Shown piece by piece: positions 33,150 through 43,989 of a DNA stretch of 64,000 bases. The stretch lies in contig JAJEKV010000014.1 in assembly GCA_021234155.1 (NCBI GenBank), positions 10,993,563 through 11,057,562 of the forward strand, in the 5' to 3' direction. Under the pieces are notes generated by a model, which saw nothing but the letters and a program-made list of their open reading frames with translations, made no database searches and was not told the origin of the DNA. The number at the start of each line of letters is the position of its first letter. Positions within the stretch are counted from its first letter, which is position 1. This DNA is from Isoetes taiwanensis. Its lineage: Eukaryota > Streptophyta > Lycopodiopsida > Isoetales > Isoetaceae. Made by a program: the position numbers and the translations under genes.

Positions 33150-33782
33150 CATCTCCAAAACATGTGGAAAATGGTCAGAAATGGAGTTGCTACAATCTGA
33201 CTTAATGAGAACTTAATTCCAAATATCCAGATCAGTTGATGAGGTATAAAATCTGTTCAACAAACAAAAGGTTCTCTCGGGTCCTTTTCTTCTATTGCTC
33301 CAAGAATAAGTGGCTGAGGAGGAAGGAGGATGATAAACAAAAGTACCACTAAGTTTGTCGCATTCACTCCTTTCATTTTTTGTCATTTTTAATTTCTTTC
33401 CCAGTTTCTGATCCCAAAGGGGAGTATTATTGAAATCCCCTGCTAAGAGCCAATTATGAACCTGTTTTTGTCTTTCAATCCAATTCCTCATTTCACTCCA
33501 CTACATTTCTCTTTCATGAGGCTCTATTCTATTCTGTTGAAGCATAGACATTAATGATGCCAAATGACCTTTAATGTCCAAAAAACTGACAGACCATCGA
33601 CCCAAAGGAGCTATATAAGAGCCCGAGGATGAAAACCCTTTCCACATCGTGTAAATACCTCCTTTTGTACCATTAGCAGTGGCCCAGGTGGAGCCACTCC
33701 ATGGACAGATCCAATCCCCTAATTTAGAAGATTCAAAAGAAGAAAGCCTATGCTCCTGCAATAGTATAATGTCTGCCTTCAT
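33150..33782 (-). pseudogene. LINE APE-type endonuclease domain
   Basis: Minus-strand frames 33782-33501 and 33491-33213, plus a short piece to about 33150, give the landmarks of an apurinic-type endonuclease in order: ADIILLQEHRL (catalytic Glu), GGIYTMWK, LLAGDFNNTPLW (GDFN) and finally SISDHFPH (SDH). A stop after HEREM and frame changes near 33490 and 33210 show it is not intact. In life it nicks target DNA to prime reverse transcription. Confidence 0.75.
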
Positions 33783-33856
33783 TTCTCGAATGGCTATTAG
33801 AGCCCTTTTTCTTTTTAAAGGACCCTTTATGCCTCTAAGATTTCAACAAACAATCT

Positions 33857-34756
33857 TCATAAAGATTTATTTCTAGTATTGGAGGCAGGCCCATCCAAAT
33901 TGAAGAGGACCATTTTCTTGTGCTTTTTCTTAGATGTTTGTGGAGTATAAAATTCATCAAGTCCAGATTCTGCAGGGGATGACATGACTAAGTCATTGGT
34001 TGGATACACCTCTTCCAAAGTGTCATCCACAGTAGCCCCTATACTTTGTATCATCATGAATAGCTTGAACAGAATGAAGATCTACAGACTGAATTTTTGA
34101 GCTCTCTCTAATGGCAAAAGGGTCAGCACAATTTGGAGAGTTTGGTTGTTGCTTTATCAGCTCACCAGTATCACCCTGATTTGCAACCTCAGAGTTATGG
34201 ATCAAAGGCACTGGTTGTTGCTTGTAAAGCTCACCAATGCCTTCCAAATGTGGTTTGTCAGGACCAAGAAAAAGATTCTGACAGGAAAATTAGTGGCTTT
34301 CATTTTAGAAGCATAAGAGCATTCACCTTTCTCCAGAACAGGAGAGGGGGTAGCAGACAAAGCTTCACTCCTCAGTGTTGGCTCCTTAATTGTAATTCCA
34401 CGATTTTGGACTTTTACACTCCCGGGAAGTTCATCTGACTTCCGGATGCAAGTCATCTTTCCTTTTTTCTGAGCCAATTGTGCCTGTTCTGCCCTTTCAC
34501 GCTCTTCTCTGATCCTTTGCTTACTTGCCTTTCTCTTCACACTACCATTAACATTCTGCTTCCTAGAGGTAGGGGATGGTTTTTTGTATGGAGTAATCCA
34601 TGGATTTGGAGGCGTCCAAATTTGGCTTTTTTTCAATGAAGCCTTTACAGAACCCGCCACCATGCAACCGAGTTCCACAGGTACTACAAGGAGTGGGGAT
34701 CCCTCTCCATTACAGAGGAAGGCATTTCTGAAGGCCAAAGTAATCACAGTAATCAA
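33857..34756 (-). pseudogene. L1-type ORF1, C-terminal basic region (broken)
   Basis: Frames 34756-34202, 34247-34023 and 34057-33857 on the minus strand run between the ORF1 head and the endonuclease. They encode a Lys/Arg/Gln-rich segment (KRKASKQRIREERERAEQA) and low-complexity acidic pieces, as expected of the linker of a plant L1 ORF1 protein. Several frameshifts are present. Confidence 0.5.
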
Positions 34757-34864
34757 TTCTCCCAGGAATTGGTTTGAGAAGATCTAATTGGACCCAAACA
34801 CGTGGGGGTTGGTCCAGCATGGCCTCCATACCAATGAAGTCCCCCAATTCCTGGAACAGATTCC

Positions 34865-35449
34865 TCAGAATTTCCTCACTCCAATAGATTGGACTGAGGC
34901 CTTGGACCGAGGTCCATGCAGGATGGAAGAGCTGCTTAATATCCCGAGGATCTGTTTTAAACTTGCTTCCACAAACAGGTTTTTCAGAATTTTACCGTGG
35001 AATACATGCTTGGTCTTTTGCACAACAATCCCGTCCTCCTCCTCTTGCAGATTGTTCAGGTGCTCCAAAAGTGGCTTGACAATATTTTGCTGCCTTTGTA
35101 CAGCTCCTATCCCCATCTGTTGTCTCGTCGCCACCATGTCTATAGGAATTGCACTCATCTTCTCCAGCTCTGAGTCCGACAGGTACGTGAAGAAGTCGCC
35201 AAAAGCCACCAGATTATCTGCGTTCTTTTCAACTTCCTTTTCCTTTCTCTCCCCATTAGTGTCATTATTACTGACCGCTGCATTCTGTCCTTTTGCAGGT
35301 CCCAAATCTTTCAAAATTTGTACCAATTTTCTCTTTTCAATATCTGACATGACAAACATTCTTCTTGCAATCATTTTTAGCTCATCAGGCATAGAATCCA
35401 ATACTTGGCTGACATTCTTGTTTCCTACTTTGTCCTTATCATTCTCCAT
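34865..35449 (-). pseudogene. L1-type ORF1 protein, N-terminal part
   Basis: A 194-codon minus-strand frame starts MENDKDKVGNKN. It has a charged helical region (ADNLVAFGDFFTYLSDSELEK) and then a domain with TKHVFHGKILKNLF and HGPRSKASVQSIGVRKF, resembling the DUF4283-like RNA-binding region of plant LINE ORF1 proteins. Sequence beyond the stop continues in other frames (PPRVWVQLDLLKPI). The role in RNP formation is known for the family, not shown here. Confidence 0.55.
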
Positions 35450-35556
35450 AACTAGCTTTCAAAAAAAGTATGAACCAAATCTGTTTCCTCTTAAGAATTT
35501 TGCTGTTTTTTTTATTGTTTTGCATTTTTTTTTCCTTAATCTTAACAGTAGACCTT

Positions 35557-35570
35557 AACTATGATTTTCC
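35557..35570. repeat. Target-site duplication, left copy
   Basis: AACTATGATTTTCC here and at 37182-37195 flanks the inserted LINE exactly. Confidence 0.8.
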
Positions 35571-37181
35571 TTAACTTAACAATAGACCTTAACTATTGCT
35601 TTCATTGATTTAACAAAAGCTTTCGATCGGGTGAGACGCAAAGATCTAGTATCCAGATTAGATGAGCTACAGGTTCCAAAAGAGCTCCAATATGCGGTAC
35701 TTTGTTTATACAAGCGTGTTATGATTGAGCTCTCTTTTCCTTACCATGGTCCAGACCAAATAGAGAATACAATAGGTGTAAAACAAGGATGCCCTTGTTC
35801 ACCGACGCTTTTTGGTCTTTACATTGATGAGCTAGAAGGGTGGATGGCTAGACTTGGGGGTGTCGGAGCCAAACTTGGTAAATATTCAATCCAATTACTT
35901 TTATTTGCAGATGATATTGTGCTAATCTCAAAAACTGGAAGTGGGCTGCAACATCACTTGAATGTACTAAGCGCTTTTTGTGAGCAGAAAAAAAATGCAA
36001 ATCAATTTGAAAAAATCAAAAGTAATGGTCATTGGAGGTAAAGACGATACAATCTTTGAGGTTGGAGGGATGGCGCTTGAAAAGGTACATGTTTATAAAT
36101 ATCTAGGAATCGACATGACCAGTAATTACAGGTGGCTCACAGCCGCTCTTAAGCATGCATCTGGAAGGATGAGAGCTCTCTATGGTCTGATTCACACATG
36201 CAACTCAAACAATTTTGATCATTGGCAAATTCGGAGACTGCTTTTTGGAATTCAGGTAAGGCCTGTTGTTCTTTATGGTTGCCCAATTTGGGGCCCTGGG
36301 CTTTCTCTCAGAGGTTGGAATAAAATAGAACAGGTCCAGAAAAGATTTCGGCTCCTTGAACTTGGAGTTAAGCCTCAGATTCCATATTGCATGCTGCTTG
36401 CTGAGACAGGTCTATTACCTCTAGAAGTTGAAGCTTTGATTAGAACGATCACTTATATTAACAGAGTTTTGGCAATGGAGCAGGATAGGCTCCCCTATAT
36501 GGCATTGCAGCAATCTAAAAATAAAGGCTGGTATGCCGATGCCTTGAAATGGGCAGAAAAATGGCTTGGCTTGAAGACCTGGCCAGATTTGGAGAAATAT
36601 TCAGATATAAGAGCTTTTGTGACAGAAAGAGCACTGAGCAAGCTATGGAAGATTGGGGATACAGGTAATACGAAGAAACAATTCTACCTACCTGAGATTA
36701 ATTCTCTACAGGATTACAAGGAACAAAATTATTTGATGTCACATATTAGCTGTAGGAACCGGATGTATATCTCTCAATTGAGGCTTTCTTCTCACCATTT
36801 GCACATTGAGACAGGTAGGTGGTATGGAACGCCTTTGCACGAAAGGTATTGTGTTGGATGCTTTGAACCGGTGCCAGAATCAGAACATCATACATTTATG
36901 GAATGTTCCTCCTATGAACATATAAGGAAGAAACATGGTATAGAGGTAAACACTTTAAGAGATCTTTTTGCAGTATCACTACATACTTTAAGCACATACA
37001 TTCGAGATGTTTGGAAGGAGAGAGCAGACATAGTTGATCTGTATAATTTAATGCTTAACTTTGATATAAATAGCGCCTTGGATTAGTGCGCTTAGATTTC
37101 ACTCAAACTTTTGTAATGGTTTGCCATAGAGGCCTGAGGGCCTAATTGGCTTGATAAATTCATATCATATCATATCATATC
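35571..37181 (+). mobile_element. 5'-truncated LINE inserted into the L1-type element
   Basis: The 1611-bp insertion between 14-bp target-site duplications carries a reverse transcriptase from its N-terminal third onward, a C-terminal cysteine-rich region, a short 3' UTR and a tail of repeated ATATC units (about 37160-37181). The orientation is opposite to its host element. The first ~30 bases repeat nearby host sequence (ACCTTAACTAT), so the 5' junction is slightly scrambled, a common feature of LINE integration. Confidence 0.85.
35600..37086 (+). pseudogene. LINE reverse transcriptase and C-terminal zinc region
   Basis: Frame 1 (to 36041) carries IAFIDLTKAFDRVR (first catalytic Asp), then GVKQGCPCSPTLFGLYID and LLLFADDIVL (the FADD box with the paired Asp). 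A one-base change near 35985-36000 moves the frame to 35980-37086, which continues MQINLKKSKVMVI, YKYLGIDM and a long thumb/C-terminal region ending with a Cys-His cluster (CVGCFEPVPESEHHTFMEC). RT palm motifs and gag-knuckle-like C-terminus are typical of plant LINEs. The 5' truncation removes the endonuclease, and a single A-run frameshift interrupts the rest. Confidence 0.9.
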
Positions 37182-37195
37182 AACTATGATTTTCC
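37182..37195. repeat. Target-site duplication, right copy
   Basis: AACTATGATTTTCC, identical to 35557-35570. Beyond it the interrupted minus-strand L1-type element continues. Confidence 0.8.
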
Positions 37196-37445
37196 CATTA
37201 TGCCAATCACAAAATACATGGAATACACCATTGGCAGCAGCATTTCTATCTCCAATAAATTCCCCTAACCAAAACTCTTCAGCAAGAACCGTGTTTTCAA
37301 GAATGGTTGAAAAAATGGGAGTACAAAGTTGATACGGGAAGAATTGCTGCATCACCAGGGAGTTCCATAGCACATCAGGCTCTCCTTCAAGCCATCCACA
37401 TGATTGCCGATCGGCCTGTATCAGAATTGCAAATAATCTCACCAT
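37196..37445 (-). mobile_element. 5' part of the interrupted L1-type LINE
   Basis: This minus-strand open frame (MVRLFAILIQADRQS, then FWLGEFIGDRNAAANGVFHV) lost its continuation to the LINE inserted at 37181. It leads in the right orientation into the ORF1 at 35449. No known motif; placed with the L1-type element by position. Confidence 0.45.
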
Positions 37446-37551
37446 GGCGCCATTTCTGAGCGCTCAGAAAAAATCGGAACGCCACCCAATCCGACAGGCT
37501 TACCGGTAGAAGCTTTCATTTCAAACAACCATGTTTCTGGAGACCTTGTAT

Positions 37552-38814
37552 CTACTCCGATAGATTCTTTAGGTATGCAATTTGTAGTCTCCCTTTTTCT
37601 TGCTCAATAGCTCCGAGCTTTCTTTTATTCCTTTCTTCCCCTTCTCTGGAAGTTTCTGGTCTATCTTCCACATGGTGAGATTGAGCAATTGGCCGTTCTT
37701 TAGGTACTGGTTCTTTAAACTGTACTTTCTTTACATTCTTATCCGCTGAAGCTGTATTCTTTGGACAGTTATATTGGTAATGCGGTCCCCCACAAATATA
37801 ACATCCAGTCTTTGGCCCTTTGTTCTGCTCTTGTTTGGCCTTCTGTCCATTATTTGAGCGTTTTCCATTCCTTCCATTGAACCTTGTCTTACGCTCATCA
37901 CGGCCTCTTTTATTTTTCTTATCCCTTCTATTTTTAAAATTTTTGCGCTTCGGTCTTTTCTGCTCTTGAGAAGGCGCTCCTTCCCAAATAACTAGTTTGT
38001 GGGTCTTGGAATTTAATTTCCGTTCTGCAGCCCCTACCTTCTTAATTGCATCTTCCATATTGACCAATTCAATAAGATCTAGCTCTGCAAATATTTCTTC
38101 TCTTAAACCATTCACAAACTTTCTTAAAAGTTCATTTTCACCCAAGTAACCCAAATGACTGAATTTCATGTAATAATTAGACACAGTTTCTCCATCATCC
38201 TGTTTAACAAGATCCCACTCTTTTTGCAGTATCCTGTGATAATTTGTAAGCAAGTAATGGGCTTCGAATACACTACGGAATACTGTCCATGAATTAACCT
38301 CAATCTGCATCAATCTACGGCCTTGCCACCAGACTTGTGCCTGTTCATCCAGATAAGTGTCCATGGCTTGCAGTTTCTCTTGTTCAGTCGCGTTGACTCT
38401 CATAAAGAACTTCTCCCAAATTCCCAAAAAACTTATCACCTGCATTGGCTTAACAGTTACTCCGCCACTAAAGTATGGTAGATCCACTTTTTCTAACCAT
38501 TTAGGAGCCTTGTCCTTTTTATTTTGAGAGTCAATTTCTGTAGCAATCATAGGATCTGGATTGGCGTTAACTGTTGGTGGATTTACTGGTGGCGGATTTT
38601 CAGGTGGTGGTGGATTAGCAGGTGGGGGATCATTAGGTAATGGAGGTTGCGGAACATCACTGGGTAAAAATCCATAAAGTAGAGCAATCTGCTCTAGCTT
38701 ATGCTGATAATCTTTTGGAGATGTAGGCGGTGGCAGTGCTATCTTTGCAATAAAATTAGCAGTTCTTAATGCTTGCTGGTACTGGTTTTCAGGCATATTA
38801 AAATGACGAGCCAT
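37552..38814 (-). CDS. Ty3/gypsy retrotransposon Gag (420 aa)
   Basis: An uninterrupted minus-strand frame from ATG 38814 to stop 37552. N-terminus MARHFNMPENQY, a Pro/Asn-rich linker (PPPANPPPPENPPPVN) at about residues 58-85, then a retrotransposon gag core (QAQVWWQGRRL, SWTVFRSVFEAHY, ETVSNYYMKFSHLGYL) around residues 155-260, a basic region (KRGRDERKTRFNGRNGKR) and one CCHC zinc knuckle (CYICGGPHYQYNC). Gag packages element RNA into particles. It starts about 25 bases after the primer-binding site. Protease, RT and integrase do not follow: the coding region is cut by the L1-type element. An intact frame suggests a relatively young insertion. Confidence 0.9.
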   Translation of the reverse strand: MARHFNMPENQYQQALRTANFIAKIALPPPTSPKDYQHKLEQIALLYGFLPSDVPQPPLPNDPPPANPPPPENPPPVNPPTVNANPDPMIATEIDSQNKKDKAPKWLEKVDLPYFSGGVTVKPMQVISFLGIWEKFFMRVNATEQEKLQAMDTYLDEQAQVWWQGRRLMQIEVNSWTVFRSVFEAHYLLTNYHRILQKEWDLVKQDDGETVSNYYMKFSHLGYLGENELLRKFVNGLREEIFAELDLIELVNMEDAIKKVGAAERKLNSKTHKLVIWEGAPSQEQKRPKRKNFKNRRDKKNKRGRDERKTRFNGRNGKRSNNGQKAKQEQNKGPKTGCYICGGPHYQYNCPKNTASADKNVKKVQFKEPVPKERPIAQSHHVEDRPETSREGEERNKRKLGAIEQEKGRLQIAYLKNLSE

Positions 38815-38835
38815 TGTTACAGATTCTAGGAAAGG

Positions 38836-38850
38836 CTGGCTCTGATACCA
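38836..38850 (-). other. Primer-binding site (initiator tRNA-Met type)
   Basis: On the minus strand TGGTATCAGAGCCAG, the standard plant LTR-retrotransposon primer-binding site, precedes the gag start. Confidence 0.8.
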
Positions 38851-39494
38851 AAATTAATACGAACAAAAGTGAAGCACAGAAATACAATCAACAGAAAACT
38901 GAAATAATTCACTCCAATCTTTAGGAGTTAGCTTGCCTCCCAACCGGGCTAAGGTTTTTAGCAAGAATTTGTTATCTCGCTATCTCAACACTAAACAAGA
39001 ATTCAACAATAGAGAGTAAGTTAGGCTAGATCGATCGAACTATAGACAGTGGCGTAAGGATTCCCAAAGATTCAGACGAGATTGATTTCTAAAGCAGAAG
39101 CAGCTGTTATTTTATAGCAGATAGGCCTTTTCTTGGATGGACGTTCTTATGATTGAAATAGCTAAAGGTAAGATATGATTAGATAAAACCATGTGGTCAA
39201 GATTGTCTCAGACCGGAATAGCAGATTTGGCCTTTTCCCAGGTCGGATCGCCCTTTTCCTTAGGGGATCTGAAGATCCGGCACCATCGTCTGATACAAGT
39301 TCGGTTGTAACAGGTCAACGACCCGTTATCAGTCAGTTAATAGATTTCTTAAAAATGTGGTTCCTTAGCTTAATTTATTTAGTTGTTTAGCCAAACATAA
39401 GTTCATAGAAATTATTCCCTATATTCACAAAGTAAAGTAAGCCTAACTACATTGAGCCTGAGCCGCTCCCCCAAGCCGGCGTTAAGCCGTAACA
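38851..39494 (-). repeat. Probable 5' LTR of the gag-bearing gypsy element
   Basis: The sequence adjoining the primer site up to a TGTTACGGC start (minus strand, at 39494) would be a ~640-bp LTR. Its inner end lacks a clear CA, and its partner LTR is not in the window, so both boundaries are approximate. Plus-strand ORFs here are incidental. Confidence 0.45.
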
Positions 39495-40589
39495 GAAAGT
39501 GGGGGAATCAATCTTATGATTGAACGTACCTGCATTTTTGGGATTGAATCACTGTTAAGCTAATTGACCTCGACATGACATACAAGTGCCACCTTTAGAA
39601 TTCATGGAAGAAATGCAGTCCAAATCATCCCCGAGAATAGTCAATGCCAGCCTGCAAGATGAGTGCGTTTAGCCTTAGTATGCATGGCTGAGCTAGGGGG
39701 GAGAGGGCAGTTCATCTGAGTATAGTTAGATGCATAATTAGTCTTGAGCTAGAGTTAGATTCAAGTAGGTTAAGTTGGGGAGGGGGGGCTTAAACAACAT
39801 GAATTATATAATCTTAAGTATATTATTGTGGGGTGCATTGGGACACTCAACATGAAGGCACGTATTATAAGCTTTAATGTGTCTTGTTGATAAGTTAAAG
39901 GTTGATGAGAATAATTGCGTGGAGCTTTGCCTTGTATAGATATATCATATTGAGATAAGTAAATTAAGGCATATTAATGGCCTTACCATGTTGTTAAAAT
40001 TTTGATACTTTAATCATGGAAATATTACCTTGAGGTAATTGTATTATTGCGTGCATTATATAAATCTAACGGAGATCATGTAGGGTTCCAAGGTAATGTT
40101 TATTTAAGACATTAATCAAATCGTCATAAGAATGTAATTCCCTTGAAGGATATGTGTACAACCTTCAGGATCCTTGTAAAGTAAATTAATTCCATGTATA
40201 CTTAAATGTATGTTAGGTGTACATTTCTAAAGATAATGCATGACCCAAGGAAGAGAATAAGAAGGAAATGTCTAATCTTGGTATGATAATTAAAACTTTA
40301 TCTATGTAACATTATTCTCCAAATGATGACACGTGGGCGGGTGCAAGTCCCACCAACCATGCCTTCAAATTAAAAAAAAAAAAAGATTATGAGTAGTGTT
40401 TATATAATCGGTTAAGACGTATGTAAATGTTGTAAATATTGTTAAAGCCTACAGTAAATATAATTTTACTATCGAAACTAATCGCTTGAGTCTTGTATAA
40501 GCTAATAAGTATATAAATAAATATGCGTAAAGTTAATGCATGATTTCAAGGTGGGGGGACTTATGATGTTGCAGGCAGCATCAATTCAA
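39495..40589. other. Non-genic stretch with possible SINE tail
   Basis: AT-rich, no gene. At 40330-40385 a GGGTGCAAGTCCCACC box (Pol III B-box-like) is followed by a poly(A) run, as at the 3' side of a tRNA-derived SINE, but the A box is not clear. Confidence 0.3.
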
Positions 40590-41912
40590 GGTGCAACCTA
40601 GGCTCCAACATGCCATCTAGGCTTAAACATGCCAAGGTGGCTCAAACATGCCATGCATGCTCCAAGGCCACCTAGGCTCCAACATGCCAAGGTGGCTCAA
40701 ACATGGCAAGTGGGCTCCAACATATCACCTAGGCTCCAACATGCCAAGGTGGCTCAAACATGCGACCTAGGCTCCAATATGCCAGCTAGGATCAAACATG
40801 CCAAGGTGGCTCAAACATGCCACGTGTGCTCCAACATGCCATCTAGGCTCCAACATGCCAAGGTGGCCCAAACATGCCACCTAGGCTCAAACATGCCAAG
40901 GTGGCTCAAACATGCCACGTGGTTTCCAACATGCCACCTAGGCTCCAGCATGCCAAGGTGGCTCAAACATGACACCTAGGCTCCAACATAACACTGAGGC
41001 TCCAACATGCCAAGGTGGGTCCGACATGCCACCTAGGCCCCAACATGCCAAGGTGGCTCAAACATGCCACGTGGGCTCCAACATGCCACCTTGGCTCCAA
41101 CATGCTAAGGTCGGCTTAAACATGCCACCTAGGCTCCAACATGCCACCTAGGCTTAAACATGCCAACGTGATTCAAACATGCCACGTGGGCTCCAACATG
41201 CCATCTAGGCTCAAACATGCCACCTAGGCTCAAACATGCCGAGGTGGCTCAAACATGCCACGTGGGCTCCAACATGCCACCTAGGCTCAAACATGCCATC
41301 TAGGCTCCAACATGCCAAGTTGGCTCAAATGCCACGTGCGCTCCAACATGTTACCTAGGCTCCAACACACCAAGGTGGCTCAAACATGCCATCTAGGCTC
41401 CAACATGCCACCTAGACTCAAACATGCCAAAGTGGCTCAAATGCCACCTAGGCTCCAACATGCCAAGGTGGCTCAAACATGCCACCTAGGCTTAAACGTG
41501 CCAAGGTGGCTCTAACATGCCATGCAGGCTCCAAGGCCACCTAGGCTCCAACATGCCACCTAGGCTCAAACATGCCATGTGGGCTCCAACATGCCAAGGT
41601 GCTCAAACATGCTGCCTAGGCTCCAACATGCCACCGAGGCTCAAACATGCCACCTAGGCTCAAACATGCCACCTAGGCTCAAACATGCCAAGGTGGCTCA
41701 AACATGCCACTTAGGCTCCAACATGCCACCTAGGCTCAAACATGCCAAGGTGGCTCAAACATGCCACGTGTGATCCAACATGCCACCTAGACTCCAACAT
41801 TCCAAGGTAATTCACATGCCAAGGTACTCAAACATGTCGCCTAGGCTCCAACATGCCACCTAAGCTCAAACATACCAAGGTGGCTCAAACATGCCACCTA
41901 GGATCAATCCAA
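40590..41912. repeat. 19-bp minisatellite, about 70 units
   Basis: Tandem units of the form CTCMAACATGCCANNNNGG, almost all 19 bases long, fill 1.3 kb. Three core types alternate: CCAAGGTGG, CCACGTGGG (a CACGTG G-box) and CCACCTAGG or CCATCTAGG. They tend to appear in sets, giving an irregular 57-bp higher order. Because 57 is divisible by three, long artificial ORFs (repeats of PRLQHAKVAQTCHLGSN) appear in several frames; these are not genes. A few units lose one or two bases. Confidence 0.95.
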
Positions 41913-43586
41913 AGCATATATACCATCTAGAATGCAATAGGCTAGTGAAGCCCCAAGCTTCTAGAATGCACAAATGCTCCGTACTCTATTTGCTAGAAAG
42001 GATCCTGAAGAATACCAAACATGCAACACAAAAGCCCTGTTATGCTGCCAGAGCTGAAAAACCATGCTTATTATTATTCAAGAACCACTAACACTATCTA
42101 TAAAGATGCAGTCTAGAGGAGCCAAGAAAACACAACAAAATTGTTGGGGCTCAAGATTCCAAGGACTGTGAAGTGCTTGCTACTGTTAGCTGAGCTGACC
42201 TTCACCAAAGCGGGCAAAGACTTTTTTATCTTTAGGCGGGCAAAAACTAAAAAAAGAGGGACATTTTTAAATCCTTTATTCTGCAACCGCCTTCCTTCTC
42301 TTCTCACAAGCGGCCTTCATTCTCTTCTCACAAGCGGCCTTCTCTTCTCTGTCGCCATAGCCAAAGCGGTCGGAGATGAATATGCCAGAGGTCGCTGGAG
42401 ATGCACAAACATGCCGGAATGGATTTCATGCATGCCGTTTGCGCCGTATATTTGATGATCAACACTGACCCTTTGTATTATTTTCCTCCAATCGATCTAT
42501 GCAGCGATGGCGATTATCTAGAAATGTTTCCAGAGAGGTTAAGGTTCTTTGTAGTAATGCAAATACTTAGCTTCTAGCCCCTCTGTTTTATCGTTTCTGA
42601 GCTGTTGGTAAATGCAGGGTACACCAAATGGAGCTTGAATATTTAGTGATCAATGATGAAGAAAGGTAATGGAAGTAAGCTCACATATACGATTACTTGG
42701 CCCGTGATTTATCTTACATCTATTCTTTTCTCTTGTTTCTAGATACATGCATTTACCCTTGGTATTTTCCGAGCCCCAAATAGCGATGATCATCCACAAA
42801 TCTCAGTAAAAGTTTTTCTTACTGCAACCATAATAGGATGCTCTGTTTTGGTCAGGCTTTGTTTTGTTTATGACGATTTTGACAATTTTTTATGCTGTTT
42901 TTGTTTATGACGATTTTTTTTTTTTTCATTTTATTTGCGGTGGGCGGTTAAACTTCCACAGAATCTTTGGTTTAGTTTCTTTGTCCCAAGAACTACATGA
43001 TTCAAATTTTATTGCCTTATTTTGTTGATACATTATTTGAGGTAAAAAAATGCAAATCTTCTACTCTATTGATAGTCCTTCCCTTGTTCTCAAACATTTA
43101 ATCTATTTGCTTATAACTATAGGGATCTGGTTTGCATACAGAAGATACAAGGAACAGATATCAAAGTTTGTTTTCTCAGGTTTTCGTAGGTACTCTATTT
43201 TTTTTGCTTTGATTTTTTACCTGAATCTGCCTACAAAAGCTTATCAGAGCTTACCTCTTCCAATGGCTTTAAACAGGAGTGTTGATACTTTATGCTACCA
43301 ACGTTTTAATTAACAATCCTAATCAGAATGTAGAAAACCACAAATAATAATGATTTGTGCTCTTTAATTTTAGGCTCCGTGCTTGATGCCTTATTTTTTA
43401 AGTTCAATATTTATGTAATGCCTAATGGAATTTATTTGGGTTCAATTTCCAAAAGGCTATCAAGAAATTCAATCAGGAATTGTGAATATCTCGAATCAAG
43501 ATGAGCTATTTTGAAGTTTAACGCATTGTTTCTTTAAAACTACAATAGAAAAAACATGTCTTATTTACAAAAACAACACGTGGTCG
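41913..43586. other. Non-genic stretch
   Basis: No exon recognised. At 42290-42345 a CTTCTCTTCTCACAAGCGGC unit is repeated in tandem. Long T runs occur at about 42913-42928. The segment could hold 5' leader or intron sequence of an unseen gene but gives no evidence of one. Confidence 0.3.
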
Positions 43587-43980
43587 CACTACAACTAGTA
43601 AAAATAATATGTGGACAACTAAAGGAAAACTATGCCAGGAAAACCACACCGGCAAACCATGTGCTATGTATTGTTTTCGGGTGATGATCACGCTTAAAAA
43701 CCATGCGTTGTTTTTGTTTTTGAGTAAAAATCACACATAAAATTTAGGCATTGTTTTTGTCGAAAAACATAGTAAAAAATACACACAAAAAGTACACATT
43801 TGCTTTTGTCTAAAAAACATGCATGAAAACTATGTGTCCTTTTTGTGTGAAAAACCACGCACAAAAATTACGTGTTGTTTCTAGCATTTTCGAAACAATA
43901 CTACGCATGGTCTTTAGGTGTTGTTTCTGCAAAAAAGATGGCAAAAAACTACACGTAGAGTCAATTTTGGGGTTGTAGTG
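43587..43980. mobile_element. CACTA-like non-autonomous element
   Basis: CACTACAAC at 43587 and its complement GTTGTAGTG ending at 43980 bound 394 bases. Inside, a motif around ACCACGCACAAAAATTACG/TGTTGTTTTTG recurs many times in both orientations, like the subterminal repeats of CACTA (En/Spm) transposons. No transposase. The expected 3-bp target duplication is not visible (TCG compared with AAT), and related subterminal repeats begin slightly outside the left end, so the boundary may be wrong. Confidence 0.5.
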
Positions 43981-43989
43981 AATACGAGC

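Larger units (their letters stand above)
32930..35455 (-). mobile_element. L1-type LINE, minus strand, 3' truncated
   Basis: On the minus strand, ORF1-like sequence (35449 down to about 33857) is followed by an endonuclease domain (33782 to about 33150) and then ends. The reverse transcriptase is missing. Upstream (5') sequence resumes beyond an inserted LINE at 37196-37445. The plus-strand 3' neighbour is the gypsy gag fragment, with no duplicated target site seen. Confidence 0.7.

Noticed and set aside
40629-41773. Long ORFs and regular repeats in the 19-bp array as a repeat protein or CRISPR array
   Set aside because: The units are contiguous with no unique spacers, and the frames stay open only because three 19-bp units equal 57 bases; no start context or codon bias.
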